Positions 1 to 8,523 of a stretch of DNA of 64,000 nucleotides are shown here, one piece after another (positions within the stretch are counted from its first letter, which is position 1; each line of letters begins with the position of its first letter). The position numbers were made by a program, and so were the translations under genes. Location of the stretch: contig NZ_JAIWPJ010000003.1 in NCBI RefSeq assembly GCF_020515625.1, positions 1-64,000 of the forward strand. Direction: 5' to 3'. The notes under the pieces were generated by a model. That model saw nothing but the letters and a program-made list of their open reading frames with translations, had not been told where the DNA came from and searched no databases. The DNA is from Natrinema amylolyticum. GTDB taxonomy: Archaea > Halobacteriota > Halobacteria > Halobacteriales > Natrialbaceae.

Positions 1-193
1 TCTTCCGTGAGATAAAACGACGTACTTCTTCGTTCTCAAACTGTTTCAGTCACGCACAACCGTCAACAGCTGAATCGTGGCTCCAAGCCTTCGCCGTCTG
101 GCACAATGCTACAAACTAAACACGACCCACGTTCCCGCGGTCAGACGGCCTGACAACTGTTAGTGTTTGACACAGTCACAAGAGTTAATATTC

Positions 194-201
194 ATTATAT
201 C
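194..201 (+). promoter_or_regulatory. TATA box, leaderless promoter
   Basis: An AT-rich ATTATATC element lies about 20 bases before the ATG at 218, in an otherwise unremarkable 217-base upstream stretch. The spacing leaves little or no room for a 5' leader, which is the usual haloarchaeal arrangement. No Shine-Dalgarno sequence is visible. Confidence 0.45.
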
Positions 202-217
202 GATTTAGGTCACAGAA

Positions 218-538
218 ATGAGGCCACCGGAATCCCCGGACGCGATTCCCGACTTCCTGCTCGAGAAGTTCAACGACCTCTCTCCCGAGACGCTGGAGGG
301 AGTCGCCGACTACGCCCGACGGGACACGTACGTGGCTCCTGACGAGATGCCAGATTCGCTGCTGGAGTCGTTCGCACTCCAAGACGAGGAGACCCTCATG
401 GTGATCGCGGCGTACGCCGACGAACTCGCCGCGTTCCTCGAGGATCAGGATGCCGACTCGCTCAGGGACAGCGTCGGCAGGCCGGGCGACAACCGAGAGG
501 GGTGGGGACACAGCCGGATCCTCGAGTGGCACGAGTAG
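218..538 (+). CDS. hypothetical haloarchaeal protein with a duplicated helical motif
   Basis: 106 residues, acidic and soluble, with no signal peptide or membrane segment. The protein contains two similar helical units, IPDFLLEKFNDLSPETLEGVADYARR near the N-terminus (quoted here in part: residues 11-34) and a second at about residues 43-68 beginning PDSLLESFALQDEETL. Both follow the pattern proline, aspartate, two to three hydrophobic residues, then E-T-L and a hydrophobic-x-x-Y-A. The second unit resembles short helical domains common in haloarchaeal hypotheticals. I do not recognise a function. The ATG at 218 is supported by the TATA box just upstream. Confidence 0.7.
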   Translation: MRPPESPDAIPDFLLEKFNDLSPETLEGVADYARRDTYVAPDEMPDSLLESFALQDEETLMVIAAYADELAAFLEDQDADSLRDSVGRPGDNREGWGHSRILEWHE

Positions 539-571
539 CGACGGGAGAATCGAACGACTCGTCGAACCCGC

Positions 572-739
572 TCAGGCAGCCTCGATCCGCTCGAGCCACC
601 GATCGAGATCCGCCGGCGCGATTCGGGTGCGGTGTGCGACACGAGCGTGGGCTCGAGCGAGCCGCGCCGCCTCGTAATCGGCATCGCAGCGCAGTTCGAA
701 GGAACACCCGTCCCTGGGACACTGGAACTCATATGGCAT
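572..739 (-). CDS. 55-residue zinc-finger-like microprotein (DUF1059-like)
   Basis: A small open frame of 55 residues starting MPYEFQCPRDGCSFEL. It has Cys7-x4-Cys12 and His31-x4-His36 in a compact C2H2 arrangement, followed by an amphipathic C-terminal helix (DLDRWLERIEAA). Small haloarchaeal proteins of this style (DUF1059 and C2H2 microproteins) begin in the same way and carry the His-x4-His in an 'AxAHARVAH'-type helix. It is convergent with the upstream acidic protein, only 33 bases from its stop codon. Zinc binding is inferred from residue spacing. The partner (DNA, RNA or protein) is unknown. Confidence 0.65.
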   Translation of the reverse strand: MPYEFQCPRDGCSFELRCDADYEAARLARAHARVAHRTRIAPADLDRWLERIEAA

Positions 740-882
740 GGATTAGCACAAGCCATCGGCCGTCGTAGGTATTGCACTTGCATACCCCGGTGGAGTATAG
801 CGCCCGGTGTCGATTCGACTCGAACTGGCGGGCGGCCGAGAGCGGACACCGGCTCCGGTCGTCGGTCACCGACTGAGGGACG

Positions 883-2946
883 CTACTCGAACTTCTCGAG
901 CAGCCGGTCGTAGAAGACCGGCTCCGGGTCGCCCTCGCCGCCGTCGGGAGCGCCGCCGTTGGCCGCTATCTCCTCCGCTCGAGCCTCGTCGGCCAGCTTC
1001 TCGACGATCAGTTCCGGCGTCGACCGCGCCAGGTGGTCTTTGACCGGCGAGCGGTTCACCTCGAGTTCGCCGTCGACCAGCCCGACGGCTTCGATCCCGT
1101 CGACGGTCACGTCGAATTCGGCCATCTCGCGGATCTCGTCGGCCAGATGCGAGACGAACACCGCCGTCGCGCCGTTCTCGGAGAGCGCCTCGAGAATGCC
1201 GGCGATGATCTTCGCCGACGCGCCGGGTTCGGTGATGCTCTCGAGTTCGTCGACCAGCACCAGCGATCCTTCGCCGCCCTGCGCGAGGTCGGCGAACTCC
1301 CGAACGGTGGACTCGAACGCGCCCGCGTCCAGGGTCCCCTGGGTCTTGGCGTGGTAGTGGAGGTCCTCGAACCGACGCAGGCGAACGCCGTCAGCGGGGA
1401 CCGGGAGTCCCATGTGTGCCAGAATCACCACGCTCGCGACCAGATCCAGCGTGGACGTCTTCCCGCCGCTGTTGACCCCGGAGAGCAGGGCCACCCCCGA
1501 GACCTCGTAGTCGACGGGATCGATTCGCTCAAGCGGTTCGTCGAGCAGGGGCGAACGGCCGCCCTCGATCGCGAAGCCGACGGCCTCGTCGGTTCCGTCC
1601 TCGATATCGGCCGGTTCGACGAAGGCCGGCATCGCACACGTGAAGTCGTCAGCGAACCTGGCGATCGCGAGTTCGACGTCCAGTTCGAGGGCGTCCCGAA
1701 CGAGCCGGCGAGCCCCCTCGCGCTGGCCAGCGAGATCGGCCGCGAGTTCGCGTTTCAGTCTGCCGGCGCGCCGTTCCTTGGCCGCCGTCAGCTCCTCTCG
1801 CAGGCGGCTGACGACGTCCTCGTCGCGCTCGACCGGAAACGCCGGCTCGTCGCTGAACGCGCGGCGCGCGATCTCGCTCTCGCCCTGCTCGAGATCGAGC
1901 GCGTCGACGAGGTGATCGCGGGCCGCCGCGACCGCTCGCGCGTACTCGTCCGCGAGTTCGCGGGACAGCAGCGAGTCGACGCCGGCCCCGCGCTCGACCA
2001 GCGACAGCAGGTCCGAGCCCTCGATCGTCACGTCCTGCTCGCGGATCGCCTCCCGGAGGTGGTCGTTGGCGACGCTCTCGGCCGCACCCGCCGCCGCGTC
2101 GAGGTCGTCGATCGCCGTCGTCAGTCGATCGAGTTCCGCGTCGCCCGCGACCGTCCCGTCCTCGGTCAACCGCGAGAGGCCGTCCTCGAGCGCTTCGAGG
2201 TCGCAGGGGGCCTCGAGGCCGGCGGTGCGATGGACCTCGATCGCCGCCTGCAGGCGATCCCGATTGCGCGCGAAGAAGGCGAGCGGCCGCTCGGGGACCA
2301 CCTCAGCAGGGTTCTCGAGGGCGTCGGGTCGGACCTGGACGTCCCCCTCGAGGGTGACGCCCGCGAAGGACTCGTCGAGGGCGATCACCGTCGAGTACCC
2401 CCGCGCGAGTTCGGCCAGCCCCTGTGCGTCCTCGACGACCTCGACGGAGAGCTCCGGGATCGCCTCGCGGGCCTCGGAGTAGCGTTCGGCGTCGGTCGTC
2501 GCCAGACAGCGCTCTCGGACCCGCACGTCGCCCGGCTCCCGGAGCGGTTCGACCCCCTCGAGCGCGTCGAGCACCGCGGGGTCGGGCTCGCGCTCGAGGG
2601 CGTCGCCCGCGAACGCCTGCACTTCCTCGATGCGCGAGCGACGGGGACTCGGATAGATCGTCTCGAGTCGCTGGGCGGCGTAGTCGGTGACCGTCCGCGC
2701 CTCGAGCAGCGAGAGGACCTCGCGGTAGACCTCGCGGGCCCGGTCGGTCGCCAGAAACCCGCCGGGATCGTCGTGCTCGAGCCGGATCGCGCCGCGCGCG
2801 ATGCGGGCGGCCCGACCCTGAGAGATCCCCGGCGCGGTCGCGATCGCCGCCACGTCGCCCGTCCGCAGCGCGCGCTCGGGATCGTCGAGTTCGGACAGCG
2901 CTCGGGCCGTCTTCTCGCCGACGCCCGGAATCGACTCGAGGTCCAT
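883..2946 (-). CDS. helix-hairpin-helix / MutS-family ATPase (MutS-related, MutS2/MutS5-like)
   Basis: 687 residues. The first about 60 residues form a helix-hairpin-helix unit (SIPGVGEKTARALSEL, then APGISQGRAARIARG), a DNA-backbone binding fold. A helical core follows (about 65-470), then a MutS-type ABC ATPase: Walker A GVNSGGKT at 490-497, Walker B LVLVDELES, and a 'SHLADEI' switch region. Members of this family bind branched or recombining DNA rather than mismatches; the mismatch-recognition domain of true MutS is absent and there is no Smr nuclease tail. The ATG at 2946 is preferred over an upstream in-frame start at 3027 because the HhH begins directly there and the divergent gene starts at 3026. 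A role in recombination control or branch processing is inferred. Confidence 0.85.
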   Translation of the reverse strand: MDLESIPGVGEKTARALSELDDPERALRTGDVAAIATAPGISQGRAARIARGAIRLEHDDPGGFLATDRAREVYREVLSLLEARTVTDYAAQRLETIYPSPRRSRIEEVQAFAGDALEREPDPAVLDALEGVEPLREPGDVRVRERCLATTDAERYSEAREAIPELSVEVVEDAQGLAELARGYSTVIALDESFAGVTLEGDVQVRPDALENPAEVVPERPLAFFARNRDRLQAAIEVHRTAGLEAPCDLEALEDGLSRLTEDGTVAGDAELDRLTTAIDDLDAAAGAAESVANDHLREAIREQDVTIEGSDLLSLVERGAGVDSLLSRELADEYARAVAAARDHLVDALDLEQGESEIARRAFSDEPAFPVERDEDVVSRLREELTAAKERRAGRLKRELAADLAGQREGARRLVRDALELDVELAIARFADDFTCAMPAFVEPADIEDGTDEAVGFAIEGGRSPLLDEPLERIDPVDYEVSGVALLSGVNSGGKTSTLDLVASVVILAHMGLPVPADGVRLRRFEDLHYHAKTQGTLDAGAFESTVREFADLAQGGEGSLVLVDELESITEPGASAKIIAGILEALSENGATAVFVSHLADEIREMAEFDVTVDGIEAVGLVDGELEVNRSPVKDHLARSTPELIVEKLADEARAEEIAANGGAPDGGEGDPEPVFYDRLLEKFE

Positions 2947-3025
2947 GTTCTCGAGGTGCGTATCAAACCGGAGCGAGAAAAACCTCCCGCCCGGGCTTTT
3001 CGTGACCGGCGTGGTAGCCCGGCGC

Positions 3026-4651
3026 ATGCCGACCGGAGCGATCGACTATCACGAACGGACGAAACACTCGCCCAAAAGCGTCCGCGAGGGCGGTCACGGG
3101 CTGGATTTCGACAACAAACCGCGGCCGTACAAGGAGTACACCGACCTGCCCGCGCGGCCGCTCGCCGAGCGGATTCGACCGCCCCGACAGCCGGCGCTGT
3201 CGGCGATCGCCGAGTCGACGCCCGACGGCGACTCGAGGCGAGCGAGGCGGCCCGACCTCGAGACCGTCACGACCCTGTGTTACTACACGGCGGGCATCAC
3301 GAAAGAGATCGACAGACGCGGTCGCAGCCTGCTGTTCCGCGCCGCGGCGACCACCGGCGCGCTCTACCACGTCGATCTGTACGTCGTCTGCGGCGACCTC
3401 GAGGGCGGCACCGACGAGCGCAGCGGCTCGAGCGCTGCATCCGACCTCGCGGCCGGCGTCTACCACTTCGATCCGCGGACGCTGTCGCTGGACGTCCTCC
3501 GCGAGGGAGGCTATCGCGGCGTGCTCGCGAGCGCCAGCGGCGACGCGGGCGTCGCCGACGCACCGCTGTCGATCGTCGCGACCTCGACGTGGTGGCGAAA
3601 CGCCTGGAAGTACGGCGATCGGACGTTCCGGCACGCCTTCTGGGACTCCGGGACGCACCTCGCGAACCTGCTGGCGGTGGCCCACGCGCTCGACTACCGC
3701 GCCGAAGTCGTCACCGGCTTCGCGGACCGGCCGGTCGCCGACCTGCTCGGCGTCGAGCCCGAGCGCGAAGCGCCCCTCGAGATCGTCCCGATCGGCGCGG
3801 GCGACACCGTTCCCGAGTCCGGCTCCGATCCCGCCGATTTCGAATCGATCGATCCCGAGACGGAACCCCTCTCGCCGAACGAGCGGCAGTTTCCGCTGAT
3901 CTACGAGGCCTGGCGCGCCGGCACCCTCGAGAGCGGTGCCGCGGCGGACTCCTGGCGAGCCGGACGGCCGTCGGGGACGATCGGCACTCGAGAACCCGGC
4001 GACGGCGAGCGGATCGCGCTCGAGCCGGTCGACGCCGAGACGGCCTCGAGTCGGCCGCTCCATCGGACGATCCGTCGCCGCGGCTCCTGCCGCGAGTACG
4101 AGCGCGAGTCCGTCAGTTTCCGGAAGCTGTCGACCGTGCTCGATCGGGCCGTTCGGGGCGTTCCGATGGACGTTCGACGCGAGTCCGCGGAGACGCGAGC
4201 GGGAGGGGAAAGGGCGGAGCGGAGCGAGGACGATCCGTCGCTCTCGTTCGTCGACCCCTATCTGATCGTTAACGGCGTTGAGGGCCTCGAGTCCGGCACC
4301 TATCACTATCACCCGGCCGCGGGCGACCTCGAGCGACTCCGGACAGGCGAGTACCGCAGCGAGGCGGGCCACCTCGCGCTGGACCAGCGGCTGGCCGCCG
4401 ACGCCGCGGTCTGCGTGTATTTCCTGACCGACCTCGCGGAACTCGTCGACGCGTTCGGCGATCGCGGCTACCGCGCGGCACAGCTCGAGGCGTCGCTGAC
4501 GGCCGGCCGGCTGTATCTGGGAACCTACGCGCATCGGGCGCTCGGCGGAACCGGACTGACGTTCTACGACGACGTCGTCGCGGACTTCTTCGCGCCGCGA
4601 GCCGGGGGACAGACGCCGCTGTTCCTGTACACGCTGGGACGGCCGGCCTGA
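3026..4651 (+). CDS. SagB/ThcOx-type nitroreductase-fold dehydrogenase, double domain
   Basis: 541 residues. The family uses FMN to oxidise substrates, classically azoline rings in peptide natural products (SagB) or related dehydrogenations. Two copies of the nitroreductase-like fold are visible. The N-terminal one (about 1-260) includes TDLPARPL, a 'LCYYTAGITKE' segment and 'RAAATTGALYHVDLYVV', a typical flavin-site region. The C-terminal one (about 345-541) contains 'RTIRRRGSCREYERESVSFRKLSTVL' (given in part; about residues 348-373), 'GYRAAQLEASLTAGRLYLG' and 'GGTGLTFYDD'. No RiPP precursor or YcaO gene is seen nearby, so the substrate is unknown. Divergent from the MutS-like gene with 79 bases between start codons. 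Confidence 0.82.
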   Translation: MPTGAIDYHERTKHSPKSVREGGHGLDFDNKPRPYKEYTDLPARPLAERIRPPRQPALSAIAESTPDGDSRRARRPDLETVTTLCYYTAGITKEIDRRGRSLLFRAAATTGALYHVDLYVVCGDLEGGTDERSGSSAASDLAAGVYHFDPRTLSLDVLREGGYRGVLASASGDAGVADAPLSIVATSTWWRNAWKYGDRTFRHAFWDSGTHLANLLAVAHALDYRAEVVTGFADRPVADLLGVEPEREAPLEIVPIGAGDTVPESGSDPADFESIDPETEPLSPNERQFPLIYEAWRAGTLESGAAADSWRAGRPSGTIGTREPGDGERIALEPVDAETASSRPLHRTIRRRGSCREYERESVSFRKLSTVLDRAVRGVPMDVRRESAETRAGGERAERSEDDPSLSFVDPYLIVNGVEGLESGTYHYHPAAGDLERLRTGEYRSEAGHLALDQRLAADAAVCVYFLTDLAELVDAFGDRGYRAAQLEASLTAGRLYLGTYAHRALGGTGLTFYDDVVADFFAPRAGGQTPLFLYTLGRPA

Positions 4652-4845
4652 GACTGAGAGTCGGCTCTCGGAGCGAGCGTGTTCGGCGGGCAACACGCGC
4701 TGACGCCCTTGTCCTACTTTTATACGGCCGCACATCGCCCCATCGAGCATGCAGCCGAAACGACAGCCCGGTCCGTCGGGCGCGAGCCGGTGGCGTCGAG
4801 CGCGAGCCGCCCGCGACTCGAGACAGGTATCGCAGGGGCGAACGC

Positions 4846-5805
4846 ATGGAGTATGACCGAACCGACGTCGCGGTCGATCGCCTCGAACTGCTGCGGGCCT
4901 ACGGCTACGGGCTCTGCATGGGCGCGGCCGACGCCCTCCCCGGGGTCTCCGGCGGGACCGTCGCGCTCCTCCTAGGCTTCTACGGGCGTCTGATCGCCGC
5001 GGTCACCGCGTTCACGCCGCGTCGGGCCGTCGCAATCCTCAGGGGTTACCGCCCCGAGCGGCGGACGCGCGCCCGAGAGGCGGTCTTCGAGTTGGACCTG
5101 CAGTTCCTGCTCCCGCTGGGCGTCGGCGTGATTACCTCGGTCGTCCTGATCGCCGACATCGTCTCGTCGCTCGCGGAGTCCCAACCGGTCGCGATCTTCG
5201 GGTTCTTCACCGGACTGATCGCCGCCTCGGCGGTGACGCTCGGCCGGAGCCTCGAGTTCGACTCGCCGACCCGTATCGGTGCCGCGGTCGTGGGGGCGAC
5301 GCTCGCATTACTGGTCGCCGCCGATATCGTGCAACTCCCCGGCAGCGGCCCGATCGTCATCGTCATCGCCGGTGCGATCGCTGTCAGCGCGATGATCCTG
5401 CCGGGGGTCTCCGGCTCGCTGCTCCTGATCCTGTTCGGCCAGTACGTCTTCCTCTCCAACGAGCTGAGCGCGTTCGTCCGCGCGATCGGCGATCTGGTCG
5501 GCGACGGCTCGCTCGCGGCCGTGATCGACCCGGGGACGACCGTCGCCCTGTTCGTCGTCGGCGGGGTCGTCGGCCTCGTCACGATCGCCCGCGTCGTCCG
5601 CACCGCGCTGGCCCGCAACCGCGGGCTGACGCTCGTCTTCCTGGTGAGCCTCATCGCCGGTTCGGTCCCCGCTCCCCTGCACAACATCGGCGAAACGCAC
5701 GCCTGGACGACGGAGACGATCGCGATGACGGCCGCGTGGGCCGCGCTCGGGGCGATCGCCCTGTTCGCGCTCGAGTACCTCGTCGGCGGGTTCGATCCGG
5801 AATGA
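4846..5805 (+). CDS. DUF368 membrane protein, probable polyprenyl-phosphate transporter (PopT family)
   Basis: 319 residues with about eight to nine hydrophobic segments. It carries the two half-site signatures of DUF368, PGVSGGT near residue 30 and PGVSGS near residue 186, showing the internal duplication of the family. Bacterial DUF368 proteins (PopT) were shown to return undecaprenyl phosphate across the membrane. In a haloarchaeon the analogous lipid would be dolichyl phosphate used for N-glycosylation, which is inference. The start at 4846 gives a short cytoplasmic N-terminus before the first signature helix. The intergenic space from 4652 to 4845 shows an AT-rich 'cctacttttatacgg' element near 4709, a likely TATA box. 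Confidence 0.85.
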   Translation: MEYDRTDVAVDRLELLRAYGYGLCMGAADALPGVSGGTVALLLGFYGRLIAAVTAFTPRRAVAILRGYRPERRTRAREAVFELDLQFLLPLGVGVITSVVLIADIVSSLAESQPVAIFGFFTGLIAASAVTLGRSLEFDSPTRIGAAVVGATLALLVAADIVQLPGSGPIVIVIAGAIAVSAMILPGVSGSLLLILFGQYVFLSNELSAFVRAIGDLVGDGSLAAVIDPGTTVALFVVGGVVGLVTIARVVRTALARNRGLTLVFLVSLIAGSVPAPLHNIGETHAWTTETIAMTAAWAALGAIALFALEYLVGGFDPE

Positions 5806-5842
5806 GCGGGTCGAACCTCGTACTCGTCGGCCGGTAGCGGGA

Positions 5843-6184
5843 TCAGTCGCCGAAATCGGCCTCTTCGAAGTGTTCGTTCGCGAGGTCGTCGATCATATCC
5901 TCGATATCGTCTCGCTTGTCGTCGTCGAGGTCCTCGACCGCGCCGACGCCGTGCCCGCCGCTCTTCGCCGTCTGCAGCGCGTTCTTGTTGAGGTCGCCGT
6001 CCGGATCGACCACGGGAAGTTTGAGATCCGTGAAGTTCTCCGGCGGGAACCCCGACGACGAGAGGATGAAGTGGTCCGCGACCTCCCCCAGGTCGTCGGT
6101 ATCGAAGTCCTCGAGTTGCGGTTCCTCCCACTCCTCGGTGGTCGTGCCCGAGAACTCGGGTTCGTGCATCTCGTAGTCGGTCAC
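5843..6184 (-). CDS. small acidic haloarchaeal protein of unknown function
   Basis: 113 residues from a GTG start at 6184 (VTDYEMHEPEFSG...); an ATG five codons in, at 6169, is the alternative. The upstream in-frame extension reads poorly (GLTGPAGSP). The centre holds a conserved-looking run 'LSSSGFPPENFTDLKLPVVD' (about residues 37-56) followed by 'GDLNKNALQTAKSGGHGV', then a helical acidic tail. The 'lp..d..G.lN..al..A' layout recalls the C-terminal tails of phage head-maturation or structural proteins, but the resemblance is weak. The gene is convergent with the DUF368 gene (37 bases apart). No function is assigned. Confidence 0.65.
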   Translation of the reverse strand: MTDYEMHEPEFSGTTTEEWEEPQLEDFDTDDLGEVADHFILSSSGFPPENFTDLKLPVVDPDGDLNKNALQTAKSGGHGVGAVEDLDDDKRDDIEDMIDDLANEHFEEADFGD

Positions 6185-6371
6185 ACGTGAACCGACGCGG
6201 ACCGACGGAATCGACTTAGTCCCTGCATTAGCAGCCTGTTCGCGTGCGCACTCGAGTGGCGACCCGGCCGGCCCGGTCAGTCCGATCAGTTTGATCAGCC
6301 CGACTCGGATCGGCACTGGAGAGCCGCGATAGCGGCCACCGAAATACCGGCTCGGAGCGCCGCCGACCGCG

Positions 6372-7361
6372 CTACCAGCGATGGTGGACGTGGTCGAACA
6401 CGTACTCCTCGTAGACGTCCCGGACGGCGCCGTGAACCCGATTCGAGAGGGGGTCCAGCTCCGAGGCTGCCGCGTTGCTCCGGACGTGGTCCGGCGAGGT
6501 CGTCCCCGGAATGACCGTCGAGACCGCCTCGTGATCGAGGATCCACCGGAGCGTCAGCTCCGCCAGCGACAGCCCCTCGGGGACGTGGGGCTCGAGCGCC
6601 TCGACGGCGTCGTGGCCCGTCTCGTAGGGGACGCCGGCGAACGTCTCGCCGACGTCGAAGGCCTCGCCCTCGCGGTTGAAGTTCCGGTGGTCGTCCTCGG
6701 GGAACGACTGCTCGCGCTCGAGCGCGCCCGTCAGCAGGCCCGACGCGTACGGCACGCGGACGATCACGCCGACGTCTTCCGTTCGAGCGCGCTCGAAGAA
6801 CGATTCTGTCGGGCGCTGGCGGAACGGGTTGAAGATGATCTGGACGGTCTCGACGACGTCGTACTCGACAGCCTTGAGCGCTTCTTCGACTCGCTCGACG
6901 CTGACGCCCGCGTGGGCGATCTCGCCCTCGTCTTTCAGTCGCTCGAGCGCCTCGAACGTCGACGGCTGGTAATAGGCCTCGGTCGGCGGACAGTGCAACT
7001 GGAGGAGGTCGAGCGTCTCCTCGCGGAGGTTTTCCCGACTCCGGTCGACGAACGAAGAGAGGTGGTCGTAGTCGTAGCGGTCGGCCTCGTGCGGGTCGAG
7101 CCGCCGTCCCGCTTTCGTCGCGACGAACACGTCGTCGTGGGCGTCGCGCTCGTCGAGGACGTGACCGATGTGGCGCTCGCTGCGGCCGTCGCCGTACACG
7201 TCCGCGGTGTCGACGAAGTCGATATCCGCGTCGATGGCGGCGCGGACGACGTCGCGGCCGGTCTCGTCGTCGACATCCCCCCAGTCGCCGCCGATATTCC
7301 AGGTTCCGAGGCCGACCTCGGAGACGTCCCGTCCGGTCGAACCGAGTCGTCGATAGTTCAC
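6372..7361 (-). CDS. aldo/keto reductase
   Basis: 329 residues, full length for the family. It is an NAD(P)H-dependent oxidoreductase with a TIM-barrel. The catalytic tetrad fits: Asp51 and Tyr56 in VDTADVYGDG, Lys83 in FVATKAGR, and His in LLQLHCPP. The C-terminal 'VSTVIPGTTSPDHVRSN' is the usual cofactor-phosphate region. N-terminus MNYRRLGSTGRDVSEVGLGT is the classic AKR opening, fixing the start at 7361. Substrate cannot be told from sequence; related haloarchaeal enzymes are annotated as general stress or sugar reductases. It is transcribed away from the DUF5789 gene, with about 200 bases between the two starts. Confidence 0.92.
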   Translation of the reverse strand: MNYRRLGSTGRDVSEVGLGTWNIGGDWGDVDDETGRDVVRAAIDADIDFVDTADVYGDGRSERHIGHVLDERDAHDDVFVATKAGRRLDPHEADRYDYDHLSSFVDRSRENLREETLDLLQLHCPPTEAYYQPSTFEALERLKDEGEIAHAGVSVERVEEALKAVEYDVVETVQIIFNPFRQRPTESFFERARTEDVGVIVRVPYASGLLTGALEREQSFPEDDHRNFNREGEAFDVGETFAGVPYETGHDAVEALEPHVPEGLSLAELTLRWILDHEAVSTVIPGTTSPDHVRSNAAASELDPLSNRVHGAVRDVYEEYVFDHVHHRW

Positions 7362-7563
7362 GTGTGGCCGTTTTCGCGGATCGGCCTATGGGTTTGGCTG
7401 CCGGCAAGCCGTCGCGGTGTCGCTCGGCTGAATCACATCGAGAGAGATGAACTGACGAGAGGCCGACAGCGACGGGGTACGGCCGGCCAGGAGCGGGTCT
7501 CCGGATCACGGTCGTCGCCTGCAGGCTATACTACTTTCCGCCCAATCGGGATAGGAGCGCTCG

Positions 7564-7893
7564 ATGAGCCACATCGACGAGGACGCAGACGAGATCAGGT
7601 CGCTGGGAGTCGGTGAGATCAACCAGCTGTTCGGCGACGCGACGTTCCCGATGACGACCGACGAGGTGCTCGCGGAGTACGCCGACGTCGAGATCACCTA
7701 CCCTCGAGAGTCGGATTCGCTGCGGACGATCCTCGAGACGTCCGGCCACGAGACCTACGAAACGAGAGACGAACTCGAACTGGCGATCCTGAACGGCGTC
7801 GGGCGAAACGCCGTGGGCCGACCGCGGTACAGCGACCGCGGCGACAGTCCGAACGACACCGACGACCACATGCGACCGCGACAGTCGTTCTGA
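7564..7893 (+). CDS. DUF5789 family protein
   Basis: 109 residues. The central part 'ITYPRESDSLRTILETSGH' (residues 44-62) followed by 'ETRDELELAILNGVGRNAVGRPRYSDRG' (63-90, shown as a composite of adjacent pieces) matches the haloarchaeal DUF5789 pattern, related to DUF2795. The C-terminal tail is disordered and rich in D, R and P. A TATA-like 'gctatactac' lies about 35 bases before the ATG. It is followed after 26 bases by two DUF892 genes on the same strand, suggesting a small operon. Function unknown. Confidence 0.75.
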   Translation: MSHIDEDADEIRSLGVGEINQLFGDATFPMTTDEVLAEYADVEITYPRESDSLRTILETSGHETYETRDELELAILNGVGRNAVGRPRYSDRGDSPNDTDDHMRPRQSF

Positions 7894-7919
7894 GCGCCCG
7901 ACCACCGATCACGCGAGCC

Positions 7920-8507
7920 ATGAGCACGACAACGACGACACCCCACGACGCACTCGCGACCGAACTGGAACGCCTCTACTACGTCGAGCGGGAGCTCTGC
8001 GACGAACTCCAGACGCTGGCTGCCGACGTCTCGGTCGACGTGTTAGACGACGGCCGAGCGACCGACTGTCGGGAGCAGCTTCGCGAGACCATCGACGACC
8101 ACTGCGACGAGACCCAGCGACACTGCGAGCGCATCGAGCGGGCCTTCGACGCGCTCGGCGAGGAGCCCACGACCCGGCGGGTCCCCGAGTTCGACGGCCT
8201 GCTCGCCGACAAGGAGAAATTCAATAACGTCGTCCTGAACGACGAACTCCGGCCGCTGTACTACCTCGAGACCGCCCTGAAACTCGAGGCGCTCGAGTGT
8301 ACGGTCTACGAGACGGCGATGGCGCTCGCGAACTCGCTGGAGGGCGAGGACGGCGAGGGCGTCGTCGACGCGCTGCGCCCGAACTACGACGACGAACGGG
8401 CGATGCGAACGGAACTCGAGTCGCTGTCCGACGGCGACGCCGTCGAGATGCTGCTCGCGGCGACCCCGGTCGGCGAGGCCAGTCGGGGCTCACTCGATCG
8501 ACGATGA
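7920..8507 (+). CDS. ferritin-like DUF892 (YciE/YciF) protein
   Basis: 195 residues, four-helix-bundle type. The opening 'LATELERLYYVERELCDEL' is the usual DUF892 first helix with its L-x-x-x-Y-x-x-E pattern, and later helices contain E-x-x-x-H-x-x-R ('DETQRHCERIERAF') and 'YYLETALKLEALECTVYETA', giving candidate metal-ligand glutamates and histidine. DUF892 proteins are stress-induced in bacteria; the biochemical activity is not settled. A second paralogue starts 16 bases downstream, so the pair is probably cotranscribed. Confidence 0.78.
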   Translation: MSTTTTTPHDALATELERLYYVERELCDELQTLAADVSVDVLDDGRATDCREQLRETIDDHCDETQRHCERIERAFDALGEEPTTRRVPEFDGLLADKEKFNNVVLNDELRPLYYLETALKLEALECTVYETAMALANSLEGEDGEGVVDALRPNYDDERAMRTELESLSDGDAVEMLLAATPVGEASRGSLDRR

Positions 8508-8523
8508 CTGCTCCGATCTCACT

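Noticed and set aside
1033-4272. 1079-codon open frame on the + strand
   Set aside because: It runs antisense to the MutS-like gene and then out of frame through the SagB-type gene. Arginine-rich translation and no domain; a product of high G+C codon use.
5046-6131. 361-codon frame on the minus strand
   Set aside because: Lies opposite the DUF368 gene and across the next; composition is that of a shadow frame.
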